Source: Lentzea sp. NEAU-D7
Lineage (GTDB): Bacteria; Actinomycetota; Actinomycetes; Mycobacteriales; Pseudonocardiaceae
NCBI RefSeq assembly: GCF_026242055.1
Contig: NZ_JAPJDL010000005.1
Coordinates: 299,707-363,706 of the forward strand
DNA length: 64,000 nucleotides
Reading direction: 5' to 3'
Below the pieces are notes generated by a model. The model made no database searches. It saw only the letters and a list, made by a program, of their open reading frames with translations, and was not told the origin of the DNA. Shown here one piece after another: positions 9,355-17,430 of the stretch (position 1 is the stretch's first letter; each line of letters begins with the position of its first letter). The translations under genes and the position numbers were made by a program.

Positions 9355-10070
9355 GCTTCCTCCAAGTAGTCGTGAACCGGCTTGGCGGGAGCGAGCGTCA
9401 GGTCGGTGATGACGTGGCTGGCGGAGACGACCTCCAGCACGGGGAGATCGGCGAGCGGCGCGAGGACGTGCTGGAACAGCTGCAGGCGCGCCGGGCCGGT
9501 GTACGCGGCCTTGACCACGACGTCGGTGATCTCCGTGCGCACGAGCTCCTGCACCCGCGGCGTTCCGTCATAGTCAGGGATGGTCTTCAGCATGAAGGTT
9601 GGAACCGTGATCTCCGCCTCAGCCGCGCGGTGGTCCAGTTCGTGGTGCTTGTAGCCCATGGTCGCGGTGGCCACCCGCAGCGTGCCGTAGTCGAGCGTGC
9701 CGACCAGCGCGCCGTTGTCGGCGTAGAGGTTCGGTGCGCCCATGACCTTCGGGTAGGCGCTGACCTCGCGTCCGGACGCGGTGGCGGCGAAGCTGTCGAG
9801 GTACATCGCGTGCAGGTACTCGCCGCGCTCGCCGTCGAAGACGACCTGGATCGCCTGGCCGGCCTCGGTGTAGGGGCCGTAGCCGGTGACGTCGTTCATC
9901 TTCATGACCTCGAACCGGACGAGCGGCTCGTCGATCGTCAGCGGTCGCGGGACGACGGACCGCACCGCCTCCGGATCGGTCCGGTAGACGATGTTGAGGT
10001 ACTCGCGGTCGAAGAAACGCGGCTGCACGGCGGGAAACGCCGGAGCGGTCAGAGGTGTGATGCCCAGCAT
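9351..10070 (-). CDS. Acetoacetate decarboxylase-family protein
   Basis: A 239-aa member of the ADC superfamily. The Schiff-base Lys is K108 in REVSAYPKVMGAPNLY, matching the YPK...GxP signature of acetoacetate decarboxylase. Arg and Glu residues in the preceding strands (YRTDPEAV, PLVRFEVMKM) fit the active-site shell. It would decarboxylate a beta-keto acid, or run a related Schiff-base reaction, on the product of the neighbouring dehydrogenase. Its stop is separated from the next gene by 1-4 bases, so it is translated as part of the operon. No thiolase is encoded. Confidence 0.85.
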   Translation of the reverse strand: MLGITPLTAPAFPAVQPRFFDREYLNIVYRTDPEAVRSVVPRPLTIDEPLVRFEVMKMNDVTGYGPYTEAGQAIQVVFDGERGEYLHAMYLDSFAATASGREVSAYPKVMGAPNLYADNGALVGTLDYGTLRVATATMGYKHHELDHRAAEAEITVPTFMLKTIPDYDGTPRVQELVRTEITDVVVKAAYTGPARLQLFQHVLAPLADLPVLEVVSASHVITDLTLAPAKPVHDYLEEA

Positions 10071-10071
10071 G

Positions 10072-10815
10072 TCAGCGTCCCGTCCACTGAGGAGAGCGGC
10101 GCTCGGCGAACGCGGTCATGCCCTCGCGGACGTCGGCCGTGGTCATCAGCTTCGCGCTCTCGGCGCGTTGCGCGGCCCAGGGATCGGCGGACCGCACGAC
10201 CTTCTTGACGGCGGCGAGCGCCAGCGGCGCGTTCAGGGCGATCTGTTCCGCCAGCTGGAGTGCGATCGCGGCGGCCTCGCCGTTCGGCACGACCCGGTTC
10301 GCGATGCCGAGCTCGCCCGCGCGGCGGCCGTCGACCGGCTCGCCGGTCAGCAGGATCTCCATCCCGATGTGGTGCGGGATCCGCTGTGGCAGGCGCACGA
10401 CGCCCCCGGCCGCGGCGATCAGGCCGCGCTTCACCTCGGGCAGGCCGAACCTCGCGTCCTCGGCGGCGACGATCAGGTCGCAGGCCAGTGCCAGCTCGAA
10501 CCCGCCGCCCATCGCGAACCCCTCGACCGCCGCGATCAACGGCTTGGTCAGCTCGGCCTCGGTGAGGCCGCCGAGGCCGCGATCGCCGACCACCGGCGAC
10601 TCGCCCTTCAGCGCGGCCTTGAGGTCCATGCCCGCGCTGAACGAGCCACCGGCTCCGGTGAGCACGCCCACGCGCAGTTCCGGCGTGGCCTCCAGTTCGT
10701 CCAGCGCGGCGGCGAGTTGCGTCGCGACGGCCGCGTTGACGGCGTTGCGGGCCTCCGGCCGATCGATCGTGATCAGCAGCGCCGAGCCCACTCGTTCGGT
10801 GCGAACCTCGCTCAT
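10072..10815 (-). CDS. Crotonase / enoyl-CoA hydratase family protein
   Basis: A 247-aa crotonase-fold protein. The oxyanion-hole residues lie in GGSFSAGMDLKAAL and AVEGFAMGGGFELALACD, and the second block ARFGLPEVKRGLIAAAGGVVRLP carries the Glu near 130. Expected reaction: hydration of an enoyl-CoA, though crotonases also do isomerisation or hydrolysis. The frame is open upstream, but the ATG at 10815 is the right start: it overlaps the CaiB stop by 4 bases (ATGA) and gives MSEVRTERVGSALLITIDRP, the usual N-terminus. Confidence 0.9.
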   Translation of the reverse strand: MSEVRTERVGSALLITIDRPEARNAVNAAVATQLAAALDELEATPELRVGVLTGAGGSFSAGMDLKAALKGESPVVGDRGLGGLTEAELTKPLIAAVEGFAMGGGFELALACDLIVAAEDARFGLPEVKRGLIAAAGGVVRLPQRIPHHIGMEILLTGEPVDGRRAGELGIANRVVPNGEAAAIALQLAEQIALNAPLALAAVKKVVRSADPWAAQRAESAKLMTTADVREGMTAFAERRSPQWTGR

Positions 10816-11975
10816 GCCGGCACTCCCTCTTCCAGTTCGGCGAACACTTCGGCGGTGTCCTGCCCCGGCAGCGGGGCGAGACGGCGGACGGTGGCGGGCG
10901 TGGCGGAGAACCGGACGGGGATGCCGATCGAGCGGATCGCGCCCTCGCTCGGGTGCTGCACGACGTCGAGCAGGTGGCCTTCGCGGACGTACGGGTCCTC
11001 GTGCGCCTTGTCGAGCTCCAGCACCGGTCCGAACGGGATGCTGTGCTTGGCGCACACCTCGCCCCATTCCTCGGTGGACAGTGCGGGCGCGCACTCGTCG
11101 ACCAGTCCCATCAGGTCGTCGCTGTCACCGGGGTCGATCCGCTCACCGGCGACGCGCGGGTCCTCGACCAGGTCGGGACGGCCCGCGGCGGCGAAGAAGT
11201 CGCGGAAGTTCCGCGGGGTGTAGGGCACGACGCAGCCGAGGCCGTCGCTGGTGTGCACGGCGTGGTGACCCTTGGCCATCGAGAGGTTGAAGCCGGTCGG
11301 CCCCTCCTCCGGCACGAACGCGTGGCCCGCGAGGTGTTCGACCAGGTTGAACGCGATCATCGTGTCGGCCATGGGGATCTCGACGCGCTGGCCCTGCCCG
11401 GTGTTGTTCCGGTGCACGAGCGCGGCGAGCACGCTGTAGGCGATGGTCAGCGACGACACCTTGTCGCCGATGATCGTCGGCAGGTAGACGGGCCGGCCGA
11501 GGGCGCGGTTCGCGATGTCGACCAGTCCGGACGCGCCCTGGACCGTCTCGTCGTAGGCGGCGACGCCGGCGCGGTCGGAGTCGCCGCGGAAGCCCTGGGC
11601 GTGGGCGTAGACCAGGCCGGGGTTGCGTTCGGCGACGTCGGCGTAGTCCAGGCCGAGCCTGCTCAGCGCGCCCGGTCGCATGTTGGTGATCAGCACGTCG
11701 GCGGTGTCGATCAGCCTGAGGGCGGTCTCGCGGTCGTCCTCGTCCTTCAGGTTCAGCGCGACGCTGCGCTTGTTCCGGTTGACGTTGAGGCTCAACGGCG
11801 TCATGCCCGGCGTGGTGCGGTAGCGGCCGTTGCGGACGGTGTCCACAGGCGACTCGATCTTGATCACGTCGGCGCCGAGGTCTCCGAGGATCTGGGCCGC
11901 GTACGGGCCCATCACCACGGTCGAGAGGTCGATCACCCGCACGCCGTCCAGCGGACCGGCGGTGATGTCCTTCAT
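10812..11975 (-). CDS. CaiB/BaiF family CoA-transferase
   Basis: A 387-aa class III CoA-transferase. It opens with GPLDGVRVIDLSTVVMGPYAAQILGDLGADVIKIE, a textbook family N-terminus. The catalytic Asp is in IIGDKVSSLTIAYSVLAAL, followed by NTGQGQRVEIPMADTM. It would load CoA onto the pathway's starting carboxylic acid from a donor CoA ester. It is first in the operon. The ATG at 11975 is preferred to an in-frame start 36 bases upstream because aaaggacg lies 5 bases before it. The gap to the LysR gene holds a strong inverted repeat. Confidence 0.92.
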   Translation of the reverse strand: MKDITAGPLDGVRVIDLSTVVMGPYAAQILGDLGADVIKIESPVDTVRNGRYRTTPGMTPLSLNVNRNKRSVALNLKDEDDRETALRLIDTADVLITNMRPGALSRLGLDYADVAERNPGLVYAHAQGFRGDSDRAGVAAYDETVQGASGLVDIANRALGRPVYLPTIIGDKVSSLTIAYSVLAALVHRNNTGQGQRVEIPMADTMIAFNLVEHLAGHAFVPEEGPTGFNLSMAKGHHAVHTSDGLGCVVPYTPRNFRDFFAAAGRPDLVEDPRVAGERIDPGDSDDLMGLVDECAPALSTEEWGEVCAKHSIPFGPVLELDKAHEDPYVREGHLLDVVQHPSEGAIRSIGIPVRFSATPATVRRLAPLPGQDTAEVFAELEEGVPA

Positions 11976-12054
11976 CGTTCGTCCTTTCGCACCTGTTCGT
12001 CCTTGCACCACCGAAGTTAGTGACGAACCGCGAGAAAGGGAACGATCATGTCGC

Positions 12055-12091
12055 GAACAATGGTATGACCACAGCGGTCACACCATTGTTC
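12055..12091. promoter_or_regulatory. 16-bp inverted repeat between the LysR gene and the catabolic operon
   Basis: GAACAATGGTATGACC and GGTCACACCATTGTTC pair at 15 of 16 positions around a 5-base centre. It lies directly after the LysR stop and ~80 bases before the CaiB start. The AT-rich arms and lack of a T-run argue for an operator, perhaps of the LysR product, rather than a terminator; both remain possible. Confidence 0.55.
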
Positions 12092-13007
12092 ATTTGACCA
12101 TCGGCTCCGCGAACACCTCTTTCGCGACCGCGACGACCTCCTCGATGTCGCCGCCGCTCGCCCGGTCGCGGCGCCACAGCAGTCCGGTGTCGAGCTGCGC
12201 GCGGAAGTCCTCGAACGGCAGGACCGCCATGTTGTCCAGCTGGTAGCCGCGCATGGAGCTGTCCTCGTCGAGCATCGAGACGGAGAACCCGAGGCCGCCC
12301 GAGACGATCTCGGAGGTGCCCTGGTAGCCGGTGTTGCTCAGCTGGATGCGCTTTTTGATGCCCAGCTCGTGCAATTGCCGGTCGAGCTGCTCGAAATACG
12401 CGGGCATGATTTCCTCGGGCGACTTCGCGTACGCGAGATCGGTGAGATCGGCCAGTTTGACCGATTTCCGGCCTTCGAAACGGTCCGCGGGCACCACGGC
12501 GCCGAGGCGTTCCGACATGACGTGCAGCGTGTCGAGTGAGGCCTCCTGCACGGGCAGCCGCGCCAGCGTGAGCGCGAGCTTGCCGTCCTTCACCGCCGCG
12601 ACGAGGTCCGTGCTCGTCCCCGGCCAGCGCTTGACCTCGAACCTCCCCGCGACCCGCTCCGCCAGCAGGGACAGCCGTTCCCGCAGCGCCGGGTGGATGC
12701 CCGCGGGCACGCCGACGAACACCGTCGACCGCGCGGGGCTGGTGGCCTGGTCGAGGCGCCAGCGGATGGACCCGACCCGGTCGAGCACGTCACGTGCGAT
12801 CGGCAGCAGGGCGGCGCCGGCGTCGGTCAGCGCCACGTGGTGGGTGCTGCGGTCGAACAGCGGACGGCCCAGTTCGTGTTCGAGGTCCTTGACGCGCTGG
12901 CTCAGCGGGGAGGCGGCCATGTGCAGCTTCCGCGCGGCCGCCGAGAAGTTCAGTTCCTCGGCGACCGCGACGAAGTAGCGCAGGTGCAGCAGTTCCACGC
13001 TGTTCAC
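12090..13007 (-). CDS. LysR-family transcriptional regulator
   Basis: A 305-aa LysR protein. The N-terminal winged helix-turn-helix reads LLHLRYFVAVAEELNFSAAARKLHMAASPLSQRVKDLEHELG. An effector-binding domain follows from ~90. It lies upstream of, and on the same strand as, the CoA-dependent catabolic operon, and very likely controls it. GTG at 13007 or the in-frame GTG 9 bases on could start it; neither has a good SD, and the longer form is given. The frame remains open far upstream through the next gene, but those residues are not protein-like. Confidence 0.88.
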   Translation of the reverse strand: MNSVELLHLRYFVAVAEELNFSAAARKLHMAASPLSQRVKDLEHELGRPLFDRSTHHVALTDAGAALLPIARDVLDRVGSIRWRLDQATSPARSTVFVGVPAGIHPALRERLSLLAERVAGRFEVKRWPGTSTDLVAAVKDGKLALTLARLPVQEASLDTLHVMSERLGAVVPADRFEGRKSVKLADLTDLAYAKSPEEIMPAYFEQLDRQLHELGIKKRIQLSNTGYQGTSEIVSGGLGFSVSMLDEDSSMRGYQLDNMAVLPFEDFRAQLDTGLLWRRDRASGGDIEEVVAVAKEVFAEPMVK

Positions 13008-13027
13008 CCTAGGCAGCGGAACGCGGC

Positions 13028-13960
13028 CTAGGCCTTTCGGAGTACGAACTCGTCGCTGCGGCCGCCCGTGAGCAGCACGTCGAGCCTGCCCGCTACCGCG
13101 TACACGCCGCACGGGGTGTTCGTGAGCGTGGTGGGGGCTTTGTCCGGCCACGCGGTCTCGCGGACGACCTCGGCCGTCCGCCAGCGGTCCCGCGTGCGGA
13201 CCTCGACGACGCGGTTGGCGGTGTTGTCGACGAGCACCACCCGGTCGCGGCCCAGCGCGAGCAGGCCGTCGGGTGCGCCGATCGGGGCGCTGATCGTGGT
13301 GACGTCGCGCGGGTCGCCGAGAGGGATGACGACGAGCTTGTGGGCGCCGGAGAGCGCGGCGACGAGCTTGTCGCCGACGTGCGCGATGCCGTTGAGGCCC
13401 CAGCCCCCGGCCGGTGGCTGCGCGAGATCGGGGTGCTGGACGAACGTCGACGCCTCGCCGTCCGGCGTCACGCGGTAGATCGTGCCCGCGATCGAGTCGG
13501 TGACGTACGCCGTGCCGTCGGGTCCCAGGGCGACGTCGTTGGCGAAGTGACCGGCGCCCGCGGCGAGGGTGACGCGGTGCAGGACCCGGCCGGTGCGCAG
13601 GTCGTAGACGCCGAGCCCGGCGAACGCCCTGGTGGTCTCCGGCCTGCTGCGGTCGGCCAGGCCGAGGTCGGCGTTGGTGACGAGGACGCGGCCGCGCCGG
13701 GCGTCCACCGCGAGGCCCATCGTCGTGATCAGCCACGGGTCGTCGACCAGGGTGCGGGCCTGGCCGGAGGGATCGACCCGCGACACCGTGCCGTGCGTGA
13801 CGGACCCGACGAGGAACCGGTGGCGCAGCGGGTCGTACGCCACGCCTTCCGGGTGCAGGGACGGGCCGTTGCCGGTGATCACGGAGGCGCACGCGGGCGA
13901 GGCGTGCGCGACGGCCGGGGTGAGGAGGAGGACCAGCAGCGAGATCAGGATTCTCGTCAT
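13028..13960 (-). CDS. Exported SMP-30/NHL-like beta-propeller protein
   Basis: A 310-aa secreted protein with a Sec signal peptide (MTRILISLLVLLLTPAVAHA, cut after ~A20). It has repeated propeller blades: PSLHPEGVAYDPLRHRFLVGSV, TTMGLAVDARRGRVLVTN, FANDVALGPDGTAYVTDS and GLLALGRDRVVLVDN. The layout resembles SMP-30/gluconolactonase or strictosidine-synthase-like six-bladed propellers. No enzymatic residues could be fixed, so the substrate is unknown. The stop lies 20 bases from the LysR start on the same strand. The start is 125 bases from the divergent flavoprotein gene. Confidence 0.75.
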   Translation of the reverse strand: MTRILISLLVLLLTPAVAHASPACASVITGNGPSLHPEGVAYDPLRHRFLVGSVTHGTVSRVDPSGQARTLVDDPWLITTMGLAVDARRGRVLVTNADLGLADRSRPETTRAFAGLGVYDLRTGRVLHRVTLAAGAGHFANDVALGPDGTAYVTDSIAGTIYRVTPDGEASTFVQHPDLAQPPAGGWGLNGIAHVGDKLVAALSGAHKLVVIPLGDPRDVTTISAPIGAPDGLLALGRDRVVLVDNTANRVVEVRTRDRWRTAEVVRETAWPDKAPTTLTNTPCGVYAVAGRLDVLLTGGRSDEFVLRKA

Positions 13961-14071
13961 CCTGCCGATCCTCGCCCCGCCACCCCGGCGCGGCTACCGA
14001 CTTCCGTCGCCCGTTGTCACCGGTTCGAGTAGTCCTCTCCCGCACAGCGGCTTCACGGGGCGAAGCCCACC

Positions 14072-14077
14072 TATCGT
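14072..14077 (+). promoter_or_regulatory. -10 element of a leaderless start
   Basis: TATCGT stands 7 bases before the GTG at 14085, the spacing of an actinobacterial leaderless promoter. It supports 14085 over the in-frame GTG at 14076, which overlaps the hexamer. Confidence 0.5.
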
Positions 14078-14084
14078 GCGCGAC

Positions 14085-15362
14085 GTGTCCATCGAGCAAC
14101 CAGCCGCCTTCCTCCCGCGCACGATCACCGAGGTCCTCCGTCCGTCGACGGCGGACGAGGTCGTCGAGATCATCCGCTCGGGCCGGCGGCCACTGCACCC
14201 GATCAGCACGGGCTACAACTGGGGCCTGGGCTCGGGCCTGCCCGTCGGCGACGGCGCCACGGTCCTCGACCTGTCGGGCCTGGACCGCGTGCGCGCGCTC
14301 GACGTCGACCGCGGCTACGCCGTGGTGGAACCGGGGGTGAGCCAGGGCGCGCTCGCGGAGTTGTTGCGGGGCACGCCGAGGATCTTCAACCTCACCACGT
14401 CCTCGTTGCGCACCAGCATCATCGGCAACGCGCTGGAGCGCGGCGCCGGCGTGCACCGCGCCCGCGCCGAGGACCTGGTCGGGCTGGAGGTCGTGCTCGC
14501 CGACGGCCGGCGCGAGCAGGTCGGCTGGTGGCCGGGGGTGTCGGCCGTCCCGCGCCCGCACGGCGCCGGGCCGACGCTCACCCACCTGTTCACGCAGTCG
14601 TCGTTCGCGGTCGTCACCGCCGCGGTGGTCCGCCTGCTGCCCAGGCCGGAGGAGGTGCGGATGGTGCCGTTCACCTTCGCGCCCGACGACCTCGCCGACG
14701 CGGTGGACGCGCTGCGGTCGTGGACGGACCAGCGGCTGATCCCGCAGACCACGAAGATCTACAACCCGGTCGCGGCGCAGCTGGACGGCTACCTCGCGCA
14801 CGTCTGCCTCAGCGGTGCGGGCGAGGTCGTGGAGGCGCTCGGCTCGGTCCTCCTCGGTGCCGCGAGGAACTCACCGCTCGTCGCGGCACCGGCCTCCGCC
14901 GCGGACGAGGTGGTCCGCGCGACGTACGCGGGTGATCCCGATCCGGCCGACACGTGGTTCCTGCGCAGGACGATGGGATGTCCGGCCGAGCGGGTCGACG
15001 CCGAGCTCGGGTTGCTGATGTTCCTGCCGCTCGTCCCGTTCTCCGGGGAGGCGATCGCGCTCACCGAGAAGCTGATCCGCGACTGCTGCGCGTCGACGCC
15101 CGTCATCACCGTGAACGTCCACGACGGCGAAGCGGTCGACCACGTCATCGGCATCGGCTTCCCGGCGGACGATCCCGCGGCCGTCGTCGCGGCGCGGGAG
15201 ACGCTCGACCGGTTGCACCAAGCGTTTGCGGCACAGGGTTTTCTGCCCCACCGGCGCGACGTCGACCGGCCCGGGGCGGCGACGGTGTTGCAGGCGAGGA
15301 TCGGGCGGGCCCTGGACCCGGACGGCGTGTTCGCGCCGGGACGGTACTCGGCGGGCGGCTGA
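14085..15362 (+). CDS. FAD-binding oxidoreductase, VAO / p-cresol methylhydroxylase-like
   Basis: A 425-aa flavoprotein of the PCMH/VAO fold. The FAD-binding segment is PISTGYNWGLGSGLPVGDG (~40-60), followed by DLSGLDRVRALDVDRGYAVVEPGVSQGALAELL, closely like the 4-cresol dehydrogenase and vanillyl-alcohol oxidase signature. The C-terminal end ARIGRALDPDGVFAPGRYS is the family tail. It is ~100 residues shorter than PchF or VAO. The N-terminus lacks a signal peptide, and no cytochrome partner is nearby, so an oxygen-using oxidase is more likely than a dehydrogenase. The substrate is not evident. Confidence 0.8.
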   Translation: MSIEQPAAFLPRTITEVLRPSTADEVVEIIRSGRRPLHPISTGYNWGLGSGLPVGDGATVLDLSGLDRVRALDVDRGYAVVEPGVSQGALAELLRGTPRIFNLTTSSLRTSIIGNALERGAGVHRARAEDLVGLEVVLADGRREQVGWWPGVSAVPRPHGAGPTLTHLFTQSSFAVVTAAVVRLLPRPEEVRMVPFTFAPDDLADAVDALRSWTDQRLIPQTTKIYNPVAAQLDGYLAHVCLSGAGEVVEALGSVLLGAARNSPLVAAPASAADEVVRATYAGDPDPADTWFLRRTMGCPAERVDAELGLLMFLPLVPFSGEAIALTEKLIRDCCASTPVITVNVHDGEAVDHVIGIGFPADDPAAVVAARETLDRLHQAFAAQGFLPHRRDVDRPGAATVLQARIGRALDPDGVFAPGRYSAGG

Positions 15363-15370
15363 CACGGGCC

Positions 15371-15536
15371 TAGGTCGTGTCCCGGAAGTTCGTCCGGTGG
15401 CAGGCGCGGGCGAGAGACCCGGAGACGGCGCCGCCGCGATGCCCTCATACCGGGCGTATTCGGGCGTCGCGGCGGTGTCGTCTCCGGGGCCCTCGGCCGC
15501 CACTGCCGCCCGAGGGACTTCCGGGACACGGCCTAG
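15371..15536. mobile_element. MITE-like 166-bp near-perfect palindrome flanked by CTAG
   Basis: The outer 20 bases at each end are inverted repeats with one mismatch (ctaggtcgtgtcccggaagt against ctaggccgtgtcccggaagt). Similarity between the arms continues inward to a centre near 15453, so the whole element folds back on itself. CTAG at both ends matches the 4-bp target duplication of IS5-group elements, though CTAG is itself palindromic. It carries no transposase, so it is best called a MITE. It lies between convergent genes and would also act as a very long terminator hairpin. The stop codon of the Cna-B gene sits in its right-hand CTAG. Confidence 0.65.
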
Positions 15537-17218
15537 CTGATGCCGATCGGACTGGCGGAGTGGTTGCCGGCCTGCAGGCCGCCGCGCTGACCGGTCGCGA
15601 TGCCGCACAGCGCGGCTTCGCTCAAGCCGGCGGTGGTCGCCTGTGCCGAGGACAGCGTGGTGCCCGCGGCCTGGCCGTCGATCGTGACCGGGCTCGGGTG
15701 CAGCGTGCCGCCGGCCTCGCGGCAGACGAGCACGATCACCTTGAAGGTCCTCGGGTTCGTGAACGAGAGGTTCTTCGTCTCACCGCGGACGACGGTGAAG
15801 GTCAGCGGAAGTGAGCTGTCCTTCGCGTAGCCGGTGGGTGTGGTCGTCTCGTCGATCGTGTACGTGCCCGCGGCCAGGCCGGTGAACGGCGGCTGGCAGA
15901 CGCCTGCGGCGTCCGTGGTGCAGGTGCCGACGACGGTGCCGCCGGTGTTCGCGCCCGTGTAGAGGGTGAAGACCGCGCCCGGCACCGCGGCGCCGGCGTC
16001 GTCGGTCTTCGCCACGTTCACGGTCGCCGGTCGCGCCGGGTCGGTGAACGTCAGCGCCTTGCTCTCGCCGGCCGCGACGCTGAACGAGAACGGCAGGGTC
16101 GGGTCCTTGTCGTAGCCGGCCGGAACCGTCGTCTCGTCGAGGGTGTAGGTGCCGACAGGCAGGTCGGCGAACTGCGGGGTGCACGAGCCGCTCGCCTGGA
16201 CGGTGCAGGTGCCGACGACGGTGCCGCCCGTTCCGGTGCCGGAGTACAGCGTGAAGACGGCACCGGCCTGGCTGCCGCCGTCGCTGCCGAGCTTGGTGAC
16301 GGCGACGGAACCGCAGTTGCGGATGTTGACGTTGCCCGGCCCGACCAGGTCCTTCATCTGCGCGGTCGAGGACTGGCCTGAGCTGCGGCTGACCGCGTAG
16401 GCCTTGCCGAAGCCCTCGCACACGCCGGGGGCGAAGACGCCGGCGGCGGTCAGGTTGATGCCCGCCTCGCCGAACTCGTGCAGGCCGAGCGTCTCGGTTG
16501 CCGGTGCGACGGTGTCCTGCGGGGTGTTGCCGGTGTTCACGGCCGCTTCGGCGACGCCGGAGGACAGCGTGGTCGCGACGCTCCAGCACGGGGCGGAGTT
16601 GCTGCCCACCTCGCACGCACCGGACGAGATCCAGCGGGACAGCTTCAGCACCGGGGTGCCGCCGCCCTCGAAGTCGTAGACGATCAGCATGTCGCCCGCG
16701 GTCCGCCGCACGAGGCCGGAGGCGCCGCAGGACGTCGTGCCCTTGTTGAACTCGAACGCCACGTGCGCGCTCGGCGAGGTGGTGTTCTGCGGGATGCGGA
16801 CCCACGCGAGCGTCAGGAACACGTTGCTGCCCACGGTCTTGCTCGCGACGTAGACGCGCTTGAGGTCGTCCTTGTTGGACGCCTTGGCCGTGCCGACGGT
16901 CGGGCAGACGTTGTCCTGCTTGGTGCCGCCAGCGAACCCGGAGTCGGAGGTGGTCGCCTGCCTGTCCTCCAGGCCGGTGAAGGTCCAGCCCGAGGTGACC
17001 TTGGTGGCCGTCCTCGTGCCGGCGGTGCCCGTCCAGGTGGCGGGCGAGAAGCTGTTCCAGTCGAAGTTGATCGGTGCCTGCGGGGCGAGGTTGGCGTCGT
17101 CGTCCTCGAACCCGGCGGCGAGTCCGACCGGGCCGGCGGACGCGACGCCTGCCGGACCGAGCAGGCCGAGCACGAATGCGGACACCGCGGCGCCCGCGAT
17201 CATCAAACGTCTGCGCAT
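15533..17218 (-). CDS. Secreted SpaA/Cna-B repeat surface protein
   Basis: A 561-aa exported protein. The signal peptide covers residues ~1-29 (MRRRLMIAGAAVSAFVLGLL...ASA). A ~300-residue N-terminal domain of unknown family follows, with several Cys. Two Cna-B/SpaA-type beta-sandwich repeats come next, each GAVFTLY...GTY(T)xDETTxPxGY, with a CTV/CT...C pair in each. These repeats often carry Lys-Asn isopeptide bonds. No LPxTG motif or C-terminal membrane anchor is present; the protein ends NHSASPIGIS, so it may be released. The ATG at 17218 is chosen for the ggagaa site before it and the signal peptide; an in-frame extension upstream is not protein-like. Confidence 0.82.
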   Translation of the reverse strand: MRRRLMIAGAAVSAFVLGLLGPAGVASAGPVGLAAGFEDDDANLAPQAPINFDWNSFSPATWTGTAGTRTATKVTSGWTFTGLEDRQATTSDSGFAGGTKQDNVCPTVGTAKASNKDDLKRVYVASKTVGSNVFLTLAWVRIPQNTTSPSAHVAFEFNKGTTSCGASGLVRRTAGDMLIVYDFEGGGTPVLKLSRWISSGACEVGSNSAPCWSVATTLSSGVAEAAVNTGNTPQDTVAPATETLGLHEFGEAGINLTAAGVFAPGVCEGFGKAYAVSRSSGQSSTAQMKDLVGPGNVNIRNCGSVAVTKLGSDGGSQAGAVFTLYSGTGTGGTVVGTCTVQASGSCTPQFADLPVGTYTLDETTVPAGYDKDPTLPFSFSVAAGESKALTFTDPARPATVNVAKTDDAGAAVPGAVFTLYTGANTGGTVVGTCTTDAAGVCQPPFTGLAAGTYTIDETTTPTGYAKDSSLPLTFTVVRGETKNLSFTNPRTFKVIVLVCREAGGTLHPSPVTIDGQAAGTTLSSAQATTAGLSEAALCGIATGQRGGLQAGNHSASPIGIS

Positions 17219-17430
17219 GGTGGTTCTCCGGTGCGCTGGGACGTCTGCCCGGCCCCCGCGCCGCGCGCCGACGTCCAGATGGACGGAAGGACGGCCGGGC
17301 GGGAGAGTTGGTGCCGTGATCAACGGTCGAGCGGGGCCGGATCGCCAGGGTAGGCACGCCGGTGGGTGAACCGCGCTCCCACTGACTCATTCAAGGCCGA
17401 TGTGCTGGCCGAAGTGCTCGGGTCGGCCGG

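Noticed and set aside
12090..14801. A 903-codon minus-strand frame containing the LysR gene
   Set aside because: Residues before 13007 overlap the propeller and flavoprotein genes in the wrong frame and are not protein-like.
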